This document shows positions 1 through 10,563 of a stretch of DNA of 64,000 nt, one piece after another (positions within the stretch are counted from its first letter, which is position 1; each line of letters begins with the position of its first letter). A program made the position numbers and the translations under genes. Below the pieces are notes generated by a model. It was not told the origin of the DNA and did not search any database. It worked only from the letters and a program-made list of their open reading frames with translations. This stretch comes from Neocallimastix lanati (nom. inval.). Taxonomy: Eukaryota; Neocallimastigomycota; Neocallimastigomycetes; Neocallimastigales; Neocallimastigaceae. The stretch lies in assembly GCA_016946835.1 (NCBI GenBank), contig JACVTC010000044.1, positions 715,501 to 779,500 of the forward strand, read 5' to 3'.

Positions 1-44
<44 letters not shown>

Positions 45-244
45 AAAAAAAAATATCGTGTAATAAAATAATAGTTTATTTTAACACGTAAAGATAATAT
101 TAATAGTTTTTAATGACACATAATAAAATAATAGTTTAAAATAGTAAATAATAAAATAATAGTTATTTAAAATGTTATAATAATATATATTATTTAAAAT
201 AACGCGTAATAGAAATAAATATAAACAAAAAAAAAGAAAAAAAT

Positions 245-278
<34 letters not shown>

Positions 279-286
279 TAATCAAA
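1..286. other. AT-rich leader of element C
   Basis: A (TAA)n microsatellite at 1-42 is followed by repeated AATAATAGTT-like units and a long A run at about 250-278. No gene is visible. The last bases before the start codon, AATAATCAAAATG, match the start context of the frame in element B. Confidence 0.6.
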
Positions 287-1942
287 ATGAATGTTCAAGG
301 CTTAATAAAAGAACTACCTTTATTAGTCAATTATGGAAGGGATATTGATGGATGGATTAAGGACTTTGAGGAAGTTATGGAATTATGGGAGATTTACACA
401 TTGAGGCAACAATACTTTTGGATAATTAAATGTGTAAATCAAGACATAAGTATAGAAATTAAAATATTAAAAGAAAAGTATAAAAGAAATGAATATCCAA
501 CATTAAAAGAAATACAATATGCCATTGAAAAATATTTAAATATTACTCAAAGTGAAAAATGCTGGACTTTAAAGACCATAAAAGTTCCAAATGATACAAA
601 AATTTCAATTTTTAATGTAACTTATAGAAGACTATTAAAGAATTTGGAGTGCGACTTTAGGAAATTAGTGACAATTGAAGATTATTTAAATTCAATAAAA
701 GTTAGACGTTTCCCATATCAACAAGTAATTATAAAAGGATGCAAAACTATAGAAGATGCTATGAAAACTGCTTCTCTCGCTGAAAGAATAGAAAATGAAT
801 TAATAGAATCTAATAAGGAAGAAAGAGAAAGCTTTAATAACCATAAAATAACTTATAATAGGAGAAACAATAGGACTGACCCTTATAACACGCATTTTAG
901 AGAATATGGATTAATAAATGAAAATATTAATAAAAATTTTAAGAAATTTAATTTTAATTATTACAATAATTATAATAATAAATTAAAAACTAATAATTAT
1001 TATAATAAAATAAATAATTTTACGCCTAGACAAAACAAAATGAATTATTATAAAAGAAATTATAATATTGAACAAAATAAAAATTTTAATTATTTTGATT
1101 CGGATTATACTAATGTTGAATGTGGCAATTCAAATTTTAATGGTAAAGAAAATTATTTAAAATCTATGAATAATTCTAATTGTAATTCTTGCATGAATGT
1201 TAATTCAATAAATAATTATTATATTAATAAAGAAAATTTGAATTCATATTATTATTATGGTAATATTAATAGTTCTTCAAAAGGTATTTATAAAGAAATA
1301 ATAAATAGTAATTATGATCATAATATTAATAGTAAAGATACTTGCACTATTGAAGAAAATTATAATTTAAATTCCGTGGATGAAAATGTTAATGTTAAGG
1401 GCGAATCAGGAAATAAACACGTAAATAATGATAATGATAGAATTCAAACTAAAATCACAACTTATAATGATAATATGGATAAACAAATTATTGAAGAAAA
1501 TATAGAAGGTAATATGGTAATTAATAAATTGAGTGATACTATTCTCGAAGGTAACGTATATAATCCATCACATAAACTAATTCCAGTAGAAAAGAAAAAC
1601 GAAAACATATTATTATGTAAAGAGGAAAGTAAATTATTAGAAAGTAAACCTATTGATAAATTGAAAATAAATAAAATTAAGATGGAAGGAAATAATTTAA
1701 ATATTTATAATGAAATGATAAATAAAATTAAAATAAATTCTGATAATAAAATAATAATAAAAAAATTATCTACTGTAGAAAATTTCAACCAAAATAATGG
1801 TAATCGCAAAAATAATTCAAAAAGAAAATTTAAAATTAAATTTAATTATAAAAATACAATTATTAAAAAGTATAATAATAATAGGAAAGATACAAAGTGT
1901 ATTATCAGGAATTACAAATATAAAAGAAAAAGAAAAACATAG
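287..1942 (+). CDS. Gag-like protein of element C
   Basis: This is a 551-residue frame. Residues 1 to about 175 have the look of a Ty3-type retrotransposon gag/capsid domain: helical and tryptophan-rich, with WIKDFEEVMELWEIY near residue 23 and an EDAMKTASLAERIENEL helix near residue 157. From about residue 185 the protein is extremely rich in Asn, Tyr and Lys, and it ends in a strongly basic tail (NNRKDTKCIIRNYKYKRKRKT). No CCHC zinc knuckle is seen, so the basic tail may bind RNA instead (inference). The same tail pattern ends the otherwise different protein of element B. The start is chosen because the ATG context matches that of B. A packaging role is inferred from position and composition only. 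Confidence 0.6.
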   Translation: MNVQGLIKELPLLVNYGRDIDGWIKDFEEVMELWEIYTLRQQYFWIIKCVNQDISIEIKILKEKYKRNEYPTLKEIQYAIEKYLNITQSEKCWTLKTIKVPNDTKISIFNVTYRRLLKNLECDFRKLVTIEDYLNSIKVRRFPYQQVIIKGCKTIEDAMKTASLAERIENELIESNKEERESFNNHKITYNRRNNRTDPYNTHFREYGLINENINKNFKKFNFNYYNNYNNKLKTNNYYNKINNFTPRQNKMNYYKRNYNIEQNKNFNYFDSDYTNVECGNSNFNGKENYLKSMNNSNCNSCMNVNSINNYYINKENLNSYYYYGNINSSSKGIYKEIINSNYDHNINSKDTCTIEENYNLNSVDENVNVKGESGNKHVNNDNDRIQTKITTYNDNMDKQIIEENIEGNMVINKLSDTILEGNVYNPSHKLIPVEKKNENILLCKEESKLLESKPIDKLKINKIKMEGNNLNIYNEMINKIKINSDNKIIIKKLSTVENFNQNNGNRKNNSKRKFKIKFNYKNTIIKKYNNNRKDTKCIIRNYKYKRKRKT

Positions 1943-2236
1943 TTTGAATATAATTCAATTAAATTTTCAAAATTCAAAATTCAAAAATTCAAAATTTAAA
2001 TTATTAAATTTCAAATTTCAAATTTCAAATTTCAAATTTCAAATTTCAAATTTCAAATTTCAAATTTCTATAAAAAAAAAAAAAAAAAAAAAAAATTTAT
2101 ACATAATATTTTTATGTTTTTACTTTTTTAACAAAATATATATAAAAATTTAATTATTAAATAATTAAAAAAAAAAAAAATTTTTTTTTTTCGCCTGACT
2201 TCAAGGGACGAAGTCTTATTTAAAGTGGGGGAATCT

Positions 2237-2894
2237 TGATACGATACCACTATAAAAATAAGATTTAGGTAAGAAATTTAGGTTAGAAATATTGTATAAA
2301 TATTATTGGTTATAATAATTAAAATAATTTATATATAGTTAATTCAAATAATTATTTTTAAAAGCATGGTTAATTCTTTTATCATAATTAAAATAGATAA
2401 ATTATATTAATAATGATTCTATTATTATGATAATAAATTAATTCATCATTATTATTAATAAGTTTTATTTTATATTTTAAATATTATTTTGAGAATTATA
2501 TAGTTTTAGGAATTATATTATAAATATTGATAATTATATTTTATTCAGGAAATATATTTTAAATATTAATAGTTAAATATATTTAATAATGAAATTGTAT
2601 TTTTAAATAAAGTTATTAGGAAATTAATAGTTAAAGAGATATGTTTAATAAAAATATAATATTAATTAATTATTTTAACAATTATATAAAATTAAGAGAA
2701 TGTAATAATAAATTATTATGTATGTAAGAGTAAAATTATAAAAATAAATAAAGAACAAAATATTATTATAAAACATTATTATTATAAATTATTTTCTTAT
2801 ATTTATTAGAATATATTATTGTGTCATAATTCCCTAGAGAAACGACCAAATAAATAAATAACTAGATATGGAATATTTTAAATGTTCTGTATCA
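2237..2894 (+). repeat. 3' LTR of element C
   Basis: The LTR starts with TG just after a purine-rich tract (AAAGTGGGGGAA) and ends in CA at 2894. Terminal inverted bases TGATAC/GTATCA are visible. It is followed by TTTA and then by the first two bases of element B. Its 5' partner is outside the window, so LTR identity, and hence age, cannot be judged. Confidence 0.65.
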
Positions 2895-2900
2895 TTTATG

Positions 2901-3777
2901 TGTAAGAATCTATAATTATTTGTTAGCAAATAATTATATTTTCTTAGTTAAGTTATTATAACTATAACTTTATTTAATTACATATAATATTTATTAAATT
3001 TATTTAATTTAATTTTAAATATTCATTAATTTAACAAAATTTATTTAATTAATTTTAAATAATATATTTACAATATGCTAAATTCTCTACTGTATTTAAT
3101 GTATTTTGTATTGTATTTTATTCTGTATTTTATAATGTATTCTGTATTTTATAATGTATTCTGTATTTTATTAACTATTTAATTTTATATTTTTAATATA
3201 AGGATAAATTATATGATCGAAATATCTTTTATTATTTTATTCTTTTATTTTCGATCATTAGATTGGAAAATCGGTTAATTAAGATTTTTTCCAATTACTT
3301 TTTAGAAGTAATCGGTTTTACTTAATTAATGCGATGATCGATATGGATAGAATATCGATCGAAAACTTATCTAGGTTTTTCTATCTAATCTTTTCCTAGA
3401 TAAGAGATTTGTTAAGATTAGAAAACCCTTTCTTATTTAACCTTATTTTCATAAAAAAATATAAATAAGGCTCTTGAGTTCTCTTTGAGAAATCAAGAGT
3501 TATTATTATAAAAAACATAGTTATAATAGTAACATTTTTATATTTTTAACTTTAATAAATTAATAAAAATATCTTATTCAAAAACATATTTTTAAGATCA
3601 ATTTATACAAACAATTCTTCTCTTACATTTTGTGTTATTATTATAATTAATTTTATAATAAACTCTACATTAAAGGTAAAAAAATTTATTTTATTTTATT
3701 TTCTCAACTTAATGAATTAGTCGTTAAGTTGTAGTTAATAATTCTATTTTGAGTTAGTTCTTAATAGAATTATTACA
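2901..3777 (+). repeat. 5' LTR of element A
   Basis: The LTR has TG...CA ends (TGTAAGAATC...GAATTATTACA) and is nearly identical to 9213-10089. It holds the TATA-like core promoter and the 12-base sequence complementary to the primer site. Related promoter cores occur in the solo LTRs at 61195-62033 and 62038-63006. Confidence 0.95.
3460..3506 (+). promoter_or_regulatory. Core promoter and transcript-start hairpin of A LTR
   Basis: TATAAATAA starts at 3460. About 12-36 bp downstream is the inverted repeat CTCTTGA...TCAAGAG (about 3471-3499), then AAGAGTTATTAT at 3495-3506. That last 12-mer is the exact complement of the first bases after the LTR (3778-3789). The spacing from the TATA-like box fits a transcript start near 3490-3495. 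The whole block is conserved in two other LTRs in the window even where the flanks differ. Confidence 0.6.
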
Positions 3778-3789
3778 ATAATAACTCTT
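3778..3789 (+). promoter_or_regulatory. Probable self-priming primer-binding site of A
   Basis: ATAATAACTCTT directly follows the 5' LTR. It does not begin TGG, as tRNA-primed sites do, and it is the exact reverse complement of 3495-3506 in the LTR. In Tf1/sushi-type Ty3 elements the 5' end of the mRNA folds back to prime reverse transcription. This arrangement is what that mechanism needs; the mechanism here is inferred. Confidence 0.65.
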
Positions 3790-3924
3790 CTTAGATTAGC
3801 TTAGGGTTAGATAAAATGTGAAAAATTTTTAGAATAGTGTAACATTGAAAATTTTATTAGTGAATTAGTCTATTGAAATTATATATATTAGAATACAATA
3901 ATAATATATAGCTAGAGTGGCACG

Positions 3925-3974
<50 letters not shown>

Positions 3975-4300
3975 TTTTATTAGCAATTTTGATTGAAAAA
4001 AAAAAAAAAAAAATTTTTTTTTATTAGCAATTTTGATTGAAAAAAAAAAAAAATTATATTAAAAAAAAAAAAAATTTATATTAAAAAAAAAAAAAAAAAT
4101 TTTTTTTAATAGTTAATAATAGAATAATAAATTAATATTATAGAATAGTTTTAGATTATAATAATTTAATTAAAATAATTTTAGAATAAATATAATAATA
4201 TATAATAGATTAGAATTATTTTAATAATTTAGAATTAATAGTATAGAATAATAAATAATTTTAGATAATATAATTAAGAATAGAAAGAATAATTTAAAAT

Positions 4301-4341
<41 letters not shown>

Positions 4342-5155
4342 ATAATAATAATAAATAAATAAAGAAATAAATAAAAACATTAAAAAATAAATTAAAAATA
4401 ACAAACTGAGAAGGTAATAATACCTTCATATATAGAGTTAGCCATCTAATTGGGGATGGTGAGTACATTTTTAGGTAGTAATAAAGGAAAGGTCTCCTTT
4501 TCCTATACCGTAGCGGTTTGTACTGTACGGAAATGCAGTATTTCACGTGAAAGTATAGGTTATCCGAATGTAGCTCTAGCGAATAAGGAACTCTTGGTCA
4601 CCGAAGGCCTCGAGGTTCTTCAATATTATGTATTGAAGTAAAATTATATAGTTTTAATTTTAATAATGGGTTTTAACAGTTTGTTTATCCCAAACAAAAT
4701 TGGTTATAGCAGTTATGTTTTTTTATGCTTGATTATATAAAACTGCTATGGAAAACATAAAATATTTTTTTATGTTTTAATGGATCACTTTTGCCGGTTT
4801 TTGAATGTTGTAAGGCATAAGAAAGTGATATTGAATTTTAATTAAAATAATACTAAATATTGTATTTATGCAGAAGTTTATAATAAAGGATAAGTTTATA
4901 ATAATATTTTGTTAATCATTTTAATTTAATTTCCAAGTACGTAGTTGACCGTTACTGGTAGGCTGTAACATTAGACCTACACCTCAGCCCTTTGGTTGAT
5001 AAACCAAATGACGGTAACACGGGAAGGAAGAAATTAAAGTGTATTCTATAAAATATTTATTAATCAAAATCCTTATTATAATTCTTAATTTTGTGTAATA
5101 AAAATGTCCATTTTGTTAACTCTATCCTATTTTTATCTATACTAAAGGCATAAAA
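3790..5155 (+). other. Long structured leader of element A
   Basis: This 1.37-kb leader has no convincing coding frame. Positions 3926-4340 are A/T homopolymer runs with a near-duplicated TTTTATTAGCAATTTTGATTG segment. Positions 4405-4640 are richer in G+C and fold into several short hairpins (GAAGGTA/TACCTTC, GGAAAGG/CCTTTTCC, CCGTA/TACGG, TTTCACGTGAAA). Positions 4930-5036 can form a closed multi-arm structure: outer TTAATTTCC with GGAAGAAATTAA, and inner GTAGG/CCTAC and TTTGGTTGATAAACCAAA. A GTGAGT near 4465 and TTTTAACAG near 4680 could be splice sites, which is weakly supported. Confidence 0.45.
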
Positions 5156-8100
5156 ATGGATTTCAATAGTAATAAACAAGCAATTTCCTCAAGTGAAGTT
5201 AATAATTCCTATCTCCATGATGAAAATGCATCCAAACTTATTACTGCAATTGCTGACTTCATTCCTGCTTTCTTTTCTCCTAATGGTGTCCTCCAAAAGG
5301 AAAATGAAAGCAATAAACTAAATATATTAGAAATTTTAATTCAAAGTGAAGATTTCTTTAAGGAGCATCCAAATTCTTTTCAAAAGGATGAACTAAAAAG
5401 TTCTTTTGTTATTAATAAACTTACTGGTACCGCCAGAAAATGGGGTCTTTCTCTTTTAACTGATGGTACTCTAAAGAACCTTGAATTTAGTAAGTTTAAG
5501 AAGCTCTTACTGGATAACTTTGATATTGGGAATGAAAGGAAGCAAAAATATGTCATCATGGAAAAGTTGTGGAAATTGAAACAACTTCAATTAGGAAATG
5601 TTGCTGAATATACTATTGAATTTCGGAGATTGGCTGGACGTTTAGGATGGCCCGACGAAGTTTTAATCGATATAATCGGTAAGGGTCTACTTGACAAAGT
5701 CCGCGAAGAGTTTGATAAACTCGAAAAGCCATCTACTCTTTTTGAAGCTACCAACATTATTATTGGAATTGATAAGAAGTGTTTTTTGGAAAGTCGTCTA
5801 CGCCACAATCAAAAAAATAAATTTAATGGAAAAATGTCGTTTCATAGGAAGAGAAACGATTTATTAAAATCAGAAAAGAATTCTAAACATTCTCATTTCA
5901 GAAAAAATAAGTCAAAAAACGACATACTTTCAGCAAATTACACCCCGAATATTAAAACAACAATCACAACTACCTTCTACCTTGATATTAATGGAAGAAA
6001 TATTAAGGCAAATCTATTAATTGATTCGGGTTCTGCCAGAAGTTTTATTTGTAAAAACTTCGCAAATTCTAATAAATTACCTGTGTTAGGACTCAATTCC
6101 CAAATCAACATCCAACTTCCTAATGGGAAAAGTATGAATATCAGGCAAACTACTAAGCCCCTTAAATTAAAATTTATGGATCATAAGGAAACTTTTGAAT
6201 TCTGCATTGCTAATCTATCTCTTCAGGGCATTAATGGTATTCTTGGAAGGGATTGGTTATCCGTTCACAATCCTTTCATCGATTATAAAAATAATAGAAT
6301 CTACTTCCTTGGTAGATACTGTGGCTCACATTGCCCATCCTCCAAAAGTAATAAGTTTTTTTATCAAAATAAAAATATTACTGCTTCAATGTTGGAAAAT
6401 TCAGAAGAAGATTCAGTATTACCAAATTCGGCTTTTGATACAGATATCTCAGATTCTGATTTATGTGCCGCAATGATTGATTCAGAAGAAGTAAACACTG
6501 ACGTTCAGGGAAAAGAAGAGATTATTAATAAATACTATTCGGATCTTAAAATAGTATTTGAAAAGAAACAAGCTGAGAACTTACCACCCCATCGTGACTA
6601 TGATATTGCTATTGAGCTTATTCCTGGTGGACAACTTTATTTTGGTCCAATATACTCTCTTACTGTACAAGAACTGAAAGCTTTAAAGGATTATATTAAG
6701 GAAAACTTAAAAAAGAAATTCATTAGGAAGTCAAAATCACCAGCAGGTGCTCCTATATTATTTGTAATGAAACGCGATGGTACCCTTAGACTCTGTGTAG
6801 ATTATCGCCGATTAAATGCTATCACAATCCGTAATAGCTACCCAATTCCAAGAATAAATGACTTGATTGAATCCTTTCAAGGAGCTAAGATATTTACTCG
6901 TCTTGACCTTAGATCCGCTTATAACCTAATCAGAGTTAAAGAAGGTCACGAATATCTTACTGCTTTTAGAACCCCTTTAGGACATTTCGAATATCTCGTT
7001 ATGCCTTTTGGACTTCGAAATGCTCCCTCGGTTTTTCAACGTTTTGTACAAGATATCTTCAGTGATATCATTGGTTCTTTCGTGCAAGTCTATCTGGACG
7101 ACATCATTATTTACTCTAACAACGAAGAAGAACATATTAAACATGTTAGGATCGTTCTTCAACTTCTCATCAACAATGGATTATATGCTAAATTAGAGAA
7201 ATGTGACTTCCATGTTACTAAAACCACTTTCTTAGGCTTCACTGTTTCTGTAGATGGTCTCACTATGGATAAGGATAAGGTAAAATCTGTTCTGAATTGG
7301 CCTATTCCGAAGAATCAAAAGGAATTACAAAGTTTTCTAGGCTTATGTAATTTCTATAGAAAGTTTATCAATAATTTTGCCAAAAATATGGAACCTCTTC
7401 GTCGACTTTTAAGGAAATATACTACATTTAATTGGGATGAATCAGCAAATGAAGCTTTTAATAAATTGAAAGAATCTTTTAAAGCTGATGAAGTGCTCAT
7501 TTTTCATAATCCAGAGAAAGAATTCATCGTTGAAACAGATGCTAGCGACTTTGCTGTCGGATGCATACTTTCTCAGGTTAGTGACACTGATAACTTATTG
7601 CATCCCGTAGCCTTCCATTCTAGATCCCTCAATAAAGCAGAAGTCAATTATACTATATATGATAAAGAACTTCTTGCTATAATTACTGCGTTTGAAACTT
7701 GGAGGCATCATTTAGAAGGCGCAAAATTTCCTGTTCAAGTAATAACAGACCACAAGAACTTATTGTATTTTAAGAAACCCCAACATTTAAATCAAAGACA
7801 AATTCGTTGGAGTCTCTTTTTATCAAAGTTTGACTATAGGATTGCATTCAGATCAGGCGTTAAAAGTGGCAAACCAGATGCTCTTTCAAGACGCCCAGAT
7901 TTTAAATCTGACTCTTCATCTGAATCACAACCTGTAATTAACAATAATGCTTTCTGTTGTGCTATAAATGACAATATTAGTAGTCTTATTGAAGCACAGA
8001 AAGCTGATAATTATTGTAAAAATATCCTCTTAAAAATAAGGGATAAGTCAAACAACATCAAAAGTTCTTTATTTTCCTTCGTCGATGGCGTACTCCACTT

Positions 8101-9199
8101 TCAAAAGCGTATTATTATCCCTTCCAGTCTCAGGGCTAGACTTTTAAAGTCTTTCCATGATGCACCCACTAGTGGCCATCAGGGGGTAGATAGGACCTTT
8201 GAAAAACTCAGAAGGAACTACTGGTGGCCTAATATGAAAAAAGATATTTCAAATTATGTGGCTTCTTGTGATGTTTGTTGTAGAAATAAAATCCGTCGTC
8301 ATAAACCTTATGGTAAACTAATACCACTTCCTACTCCTACAAAACCCTGGGAAGTTATTGGCGTCGATTTTATTGTTTCATTGCCTTCTTCACAAGATTG
8401 CACTTGTATCATGGTTGTTTCTGATCATTTAACCAAAATGATTCATTTAGTACCCTGCTCCGATGTTCCCTCTGCCGACTTAACTGCTAAGCTCTTACTT
8501 TTCCAAGTCTTTAAGTATCATGGTTTTCCTAAAGTGATTGTGTCTGATCATGGTTCCCAATTCTCTTCTCAATTTTGGACTTCGTTGTGCGATGCTATTC
8601 GTGCTAAACCAAGACTTGCTACTGCTCACCACCAACAATCAAATGGTCAGGTTGAACGGGCTAATGCTGTAATAGAACAATATCTTCGCTGCTATTGTTC
8701 TTCTGCTCAAAACGAATGGTGTTTCTACCTCCCTTTATGTGAAATGTCCTACAACAACTCCATTCACAAATCAATAGCTCAAACTCCTTTTCATGCTAAC
8801 TATGGATTTGACCCAAATTGTGTTATTGATTCACCACCGATTCTGCTAAAAGATAGTGCTTCTGTTCTTACTAGGGATTGGTCTTCACATTTCAATGCCC
8901 TTCGTCAACATCTAGTTAAAGCCAAAGAAGATTTTAAGAAATATGCTGACAATAAAAAATCTGTAGGACCTGACTTTAAGGTAAATGATTTGGTTATGCT
9001 TAGAAGATACTACTTTACGAATGAACCCTCTAGAAAATTATCCACTCAATATCTTGGACCTTTTAAAATCATCGAGAAAAGGGAAAGAATGAATTACCGT
9101 TTGGAACTTCCAGAGAACTTACATCTCCATCCGGTATTTCATATCTCACAATTGGAACCATATACTAAAAGAAATGAAGACTTAATGGAAACATCATAA
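5156..9199 (+). CDS. Gag-pol polyprotein of Ty3/gypsy element A
   Basis: A single 1347-residue frame. Residues 1-250 are a gag domain (ARKWGLSLL, a FRRLAGRLGWPDE-type helix) with no CCHC knuckle visible. The aspartic protease has LLIDSGSARSF near residue 286. The reverse transcriptase runs from about 520 to 700, with LRLCVDYRRLN, MPFGLRNAPSVFQR and the catalytic YLDD. RNase H begins near 795 (VETDASDFAVG). The integrase has an HHCC finger (HQGVDRTFEK to CDVCCRNK) and a DDE core (GVDFIVSLP, VSDHGSQF, SNGQVERANAVIEQ). The protein ends shortly after HPVFHISQLEPY with no chromodomain. Gag and Pol being one frame means no frameshift signal is needed. The frame looks whole. Confidence 0.95.
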   Translation: MDFNSNKQAISSSEVNNSYLHDENASKLITAIADFIPAFFSPNGVLQKENESNKLNILEILIQSEDFFKEHPNSFQKDELKSSFVINKLTGTARKWGLSLLTDGTLKNLEFSKFKKLLLDNFDIGNERKQKYVIMEKLWKLKQLQLGNVAEYTIEFRRLAGRLGWPDEVLIDIIGKGLLDKVREEFDKLEKPSTLFEATNIIIGIDKKCFLESRLRHNQKNKFNGKMSFHRKRNDLLKSEKNSKHSHFRKNKSKNDILSANYTPNIKTTITTTFYLDINGRNIKANLLIDSGSARSFICKNFANSNKLPVLGLNSQINIQLPNGKSMNIRQTTKPLKLKFMDHKETFEFCIANLSLQGINGILGRDWLSVHNPFIDYKNNRIYFLGRYCGSHCPSSKSNKFFYQNKNITASMLENSEEDSVLPNSAFDTDISDSDLCAAMIDSEEVNTDVQGKEEIINKYYSDLKIVFEKKQAENLPPHRDYDIAIELIPGGQLYFGPIYSLTVQELKALKDYIKENLKKKFIRKSKSPAGAPILFVMKRDGTLRLCVDYRRLNAITIRNSYPIPRINDLIESFQGAKIFTRLDLRSAYNLIRVKEGHEYLTAFRTPLGHFEYLVMPFGLRNAPSVFQRFVQDIFSDIIGSFVQVYLDDIIIYSNNEEEHIKHVRIVLQLLINNGLYAKLEKCDFHVTKTTFLGFTVSVDGLTMDKDKVKSVLNWPIPKNQKELQSFLGLCNFYRKFINNFAKNMEPLRRLLRKYTTFNWDESANEAFNKLKESFKADEVLIFHNPEKEFIVETDASDFAVGCILSQVSDTDNLLHPVAFHSRSLNKAEVNYTIYDKELLAIITAFETWRHHLEGAKFPVQVITDHKNLLYFKKPQHLNQRQIRWSLFLSKFDYRIAFRSGVKSGKPDALSRRPDFKSDSSSESQPVINNNAFCCAINDNISSLIEAQKADNYCKNILLKIRDKSNNIKSSLFSFVDGVLHFQKRIIIPSSLRARLLKSFHDAPTSGHQGVDRTFEKLRRNYWWPNMKKDISNYVASCDVCCRNKIRRHKPYGKLIPLPTPTKPWEVIGVDFIVSLPSSQDCTCIMVVSDHLTKMIHLVPCSDVPSADLTAKLLLFQVFKYHGFPKVIVSDHGSQFSSQFWTSLCDAIRAKPRLATAHHQQSNGQVERANAVIEQYLRCYCSSAQNEWCFYLPLCEMSYNNSIHKSIAQTPFHANYGFDPNCVIDSPPILLKDSASVLTRDWSSHFNALRQHLVKAKEDFKKYADNKKSVGPDFKVNDLVMLRRYYFTNEPSRKLSTQYLGPFKIIEKRERMNYRLELPENLHLHPVFHISQLEPYTKRNEDLMETS

Positions 9200-9212
9200 T
9201 TAAACAGAGCAA

Positions 9213-10089
9213 TGTAAGAATCTATAATTATTTGTTAGCAAATAATTATATTTTCTTAGTTAAGTTATTATAACTATAACTTTATTTAATTACATATAAT
9301 ATTTATTAAATTTATTTAATTTAATTTTAAATATTCATTAATTTAACAAAATTTATTTAATTAATTTTAAATAATATATTTACAATATGCTAAATTCTCT
9401 ACTGTATTTAATGTATTTTGTATTGTATTTTATTCTGTATTTTATAATGTATTCTGTATTTTATAATGTATTCTGTATTTTATTAACTATTTAATTTTAT
9501 ATTTTTAATATAAGGATAAATTATATGATCGAAATATCTTTTATTATTTTATTCTTTTATTTTCGATCATTAGATTGGAAAATCGGTTAATTAAGATTTT
9601 TTCCAATTACTTTTTAGAAGTAATCGGTTTTACTTAATTAATGCGATGATCGATATGGATAGAATATCGATCGAAAACTTATCTAGGTTTTTCTATCTAA
9701 TCTTTTCCTAGATAAGAGATTTGTTAAGATTAGAAAACCCTTTCTTATTTAACCTTATTTTCATAAAAAAATATAAATAAGGCTCTTGAGTTCTCTTTGA
9801 GAAATCAAGAGTTATTATTATAAAAAACATAGTTATAATAGTAACATTTTTATATTTTTAACTTTAATAAATTAATAAAAATATCCTATTCAAAAACATA
9901 TTTTTAAGATCAATTTATACAAACAATTCTTCTCTTACATTTTGTGTTATTATTATAATTAATTTTATAATAAACTCTACATTAAAGGTAAAAAAATTTA
10001 TTTTATTTTATTTTCTCAACTTAATGAATTAGTCGTTAAGTTGTAGTTAATAATTCTATTTTGAGTTAGTTCTTAATAGAATTATTACA
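9213..10089 (+). repeat. 3' LTR of element A
   Basis: An 877-bp copy of the 5' LTR, starting TGTAAGAATC 13 bp after the stop codon of gag-pol. The polypurine tract before it is weak (AAACAGAGCAA). The TTATG duplication follows. Confidence 0.95.
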
Positions 10090-10092
10090 TTA

Positions 10093-10558
10093 TGGTACGG
10101 GACGCCCTGATAACTATGAAATAAGCAATAAATTTGAAAATAAAGTTATATGATTAAATATTTAAATTTTTAAGAAATAAACAATTGTAACCTTAAATTA
10201 GATAAAAAAAAATATAAAAAGATGTAAATAAGAAAATAATTATAAAGGGGGAGAGAGATCAAAAAGAAAAAAAAAAAATATAAATAGGACAAAAATATAA
10301 AAAAATGTAGTGTAGAATGGAGATATAATAAGAAATAAAAATATATAGTTAGTTAGATTATAATAAAAATGTAGTAATTAAAATAATGTATAATTAAGTA
10401 ATATAATAAATAAAAAAAAATATTAATAAAATAATAATAAAAAAATATTTTAATAATAAATAAATAAAAGTTCTTAATTTATGTGTTTATTCAATTTAGA
10501 ATAATTTATCTTAACTAGAGAAGTGTCAAAAAAGCCCAAGGTACAATAACACCTACCA
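10093..10558 (+). repeat. 5' LTR of element B
   Basis: A 466-bp LTR. Its first two bases (TG) also remain at 2899-2900 because element A duplicated TTATG on insertion. It matches 12462-12931 closely. Confidence 0.9.
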
Positions 10559-10563
10559 AAAAA

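Larger units (their letters stand above)
1..2894 (+). mobile_element. Gag-only LTR retrotransposon C, left part outside window
   Basis: The visible part runs from the leader through one gag-like frame (287-1942) and a polypurine tract near 2225-2232 to a 3' LTR at 2237-2894 that begins TGATACGATACC and ends CTGTATCA. The 5' LTR and primer-binding site lie left of the window. No protease, reverse transcriptase, RNase H or integrase is visible between gag and the LTR, so the element is probably non-autonomous. The LTR is followed by TTTA, the same tetranucleotide that flanks element B, which fits a 4-bp target duplication. The frame start context and the protein tail resemble those of element B, so the two are likely relatives. 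It looks whole in the visible part. Confidence 0.7.
2901..10089 (+). mobile_element. Whole Ty3/gypsy LTR retrotransposon A
   Basis: Two 877-bp LTRs (2901-3777 and 9213-10089) bracket a 1.4-kb leader and one gag-pol frame. A perfect 5-bp target duplication, TTATG, lies at 2896-2900 and 10090-10094. I saw only one clear LTR difference (T/C, in the ATATCYTATTC stretch), so the insertion is very young. The domain order protease, RT, RNase H, integrase defines Ty3/gypsy (Metaviridae). The element sits 2 bp inside the 5' LTR of element B, so it arrived after B. It looks whole. Confidence 0.95.

Noticed and set aside
1797-2153. Second plus-strand frame overlapping the end of the element C gag
   Set aside because: Its unique part is a CAAATTT minisatellite and an A run; no family resemblance, so not a pol start.
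4450-4641. 63-codon frame in the leader of element A
   Set aside because: Overlaps the hairpin-rich island; more likely structured RNA than a protein.
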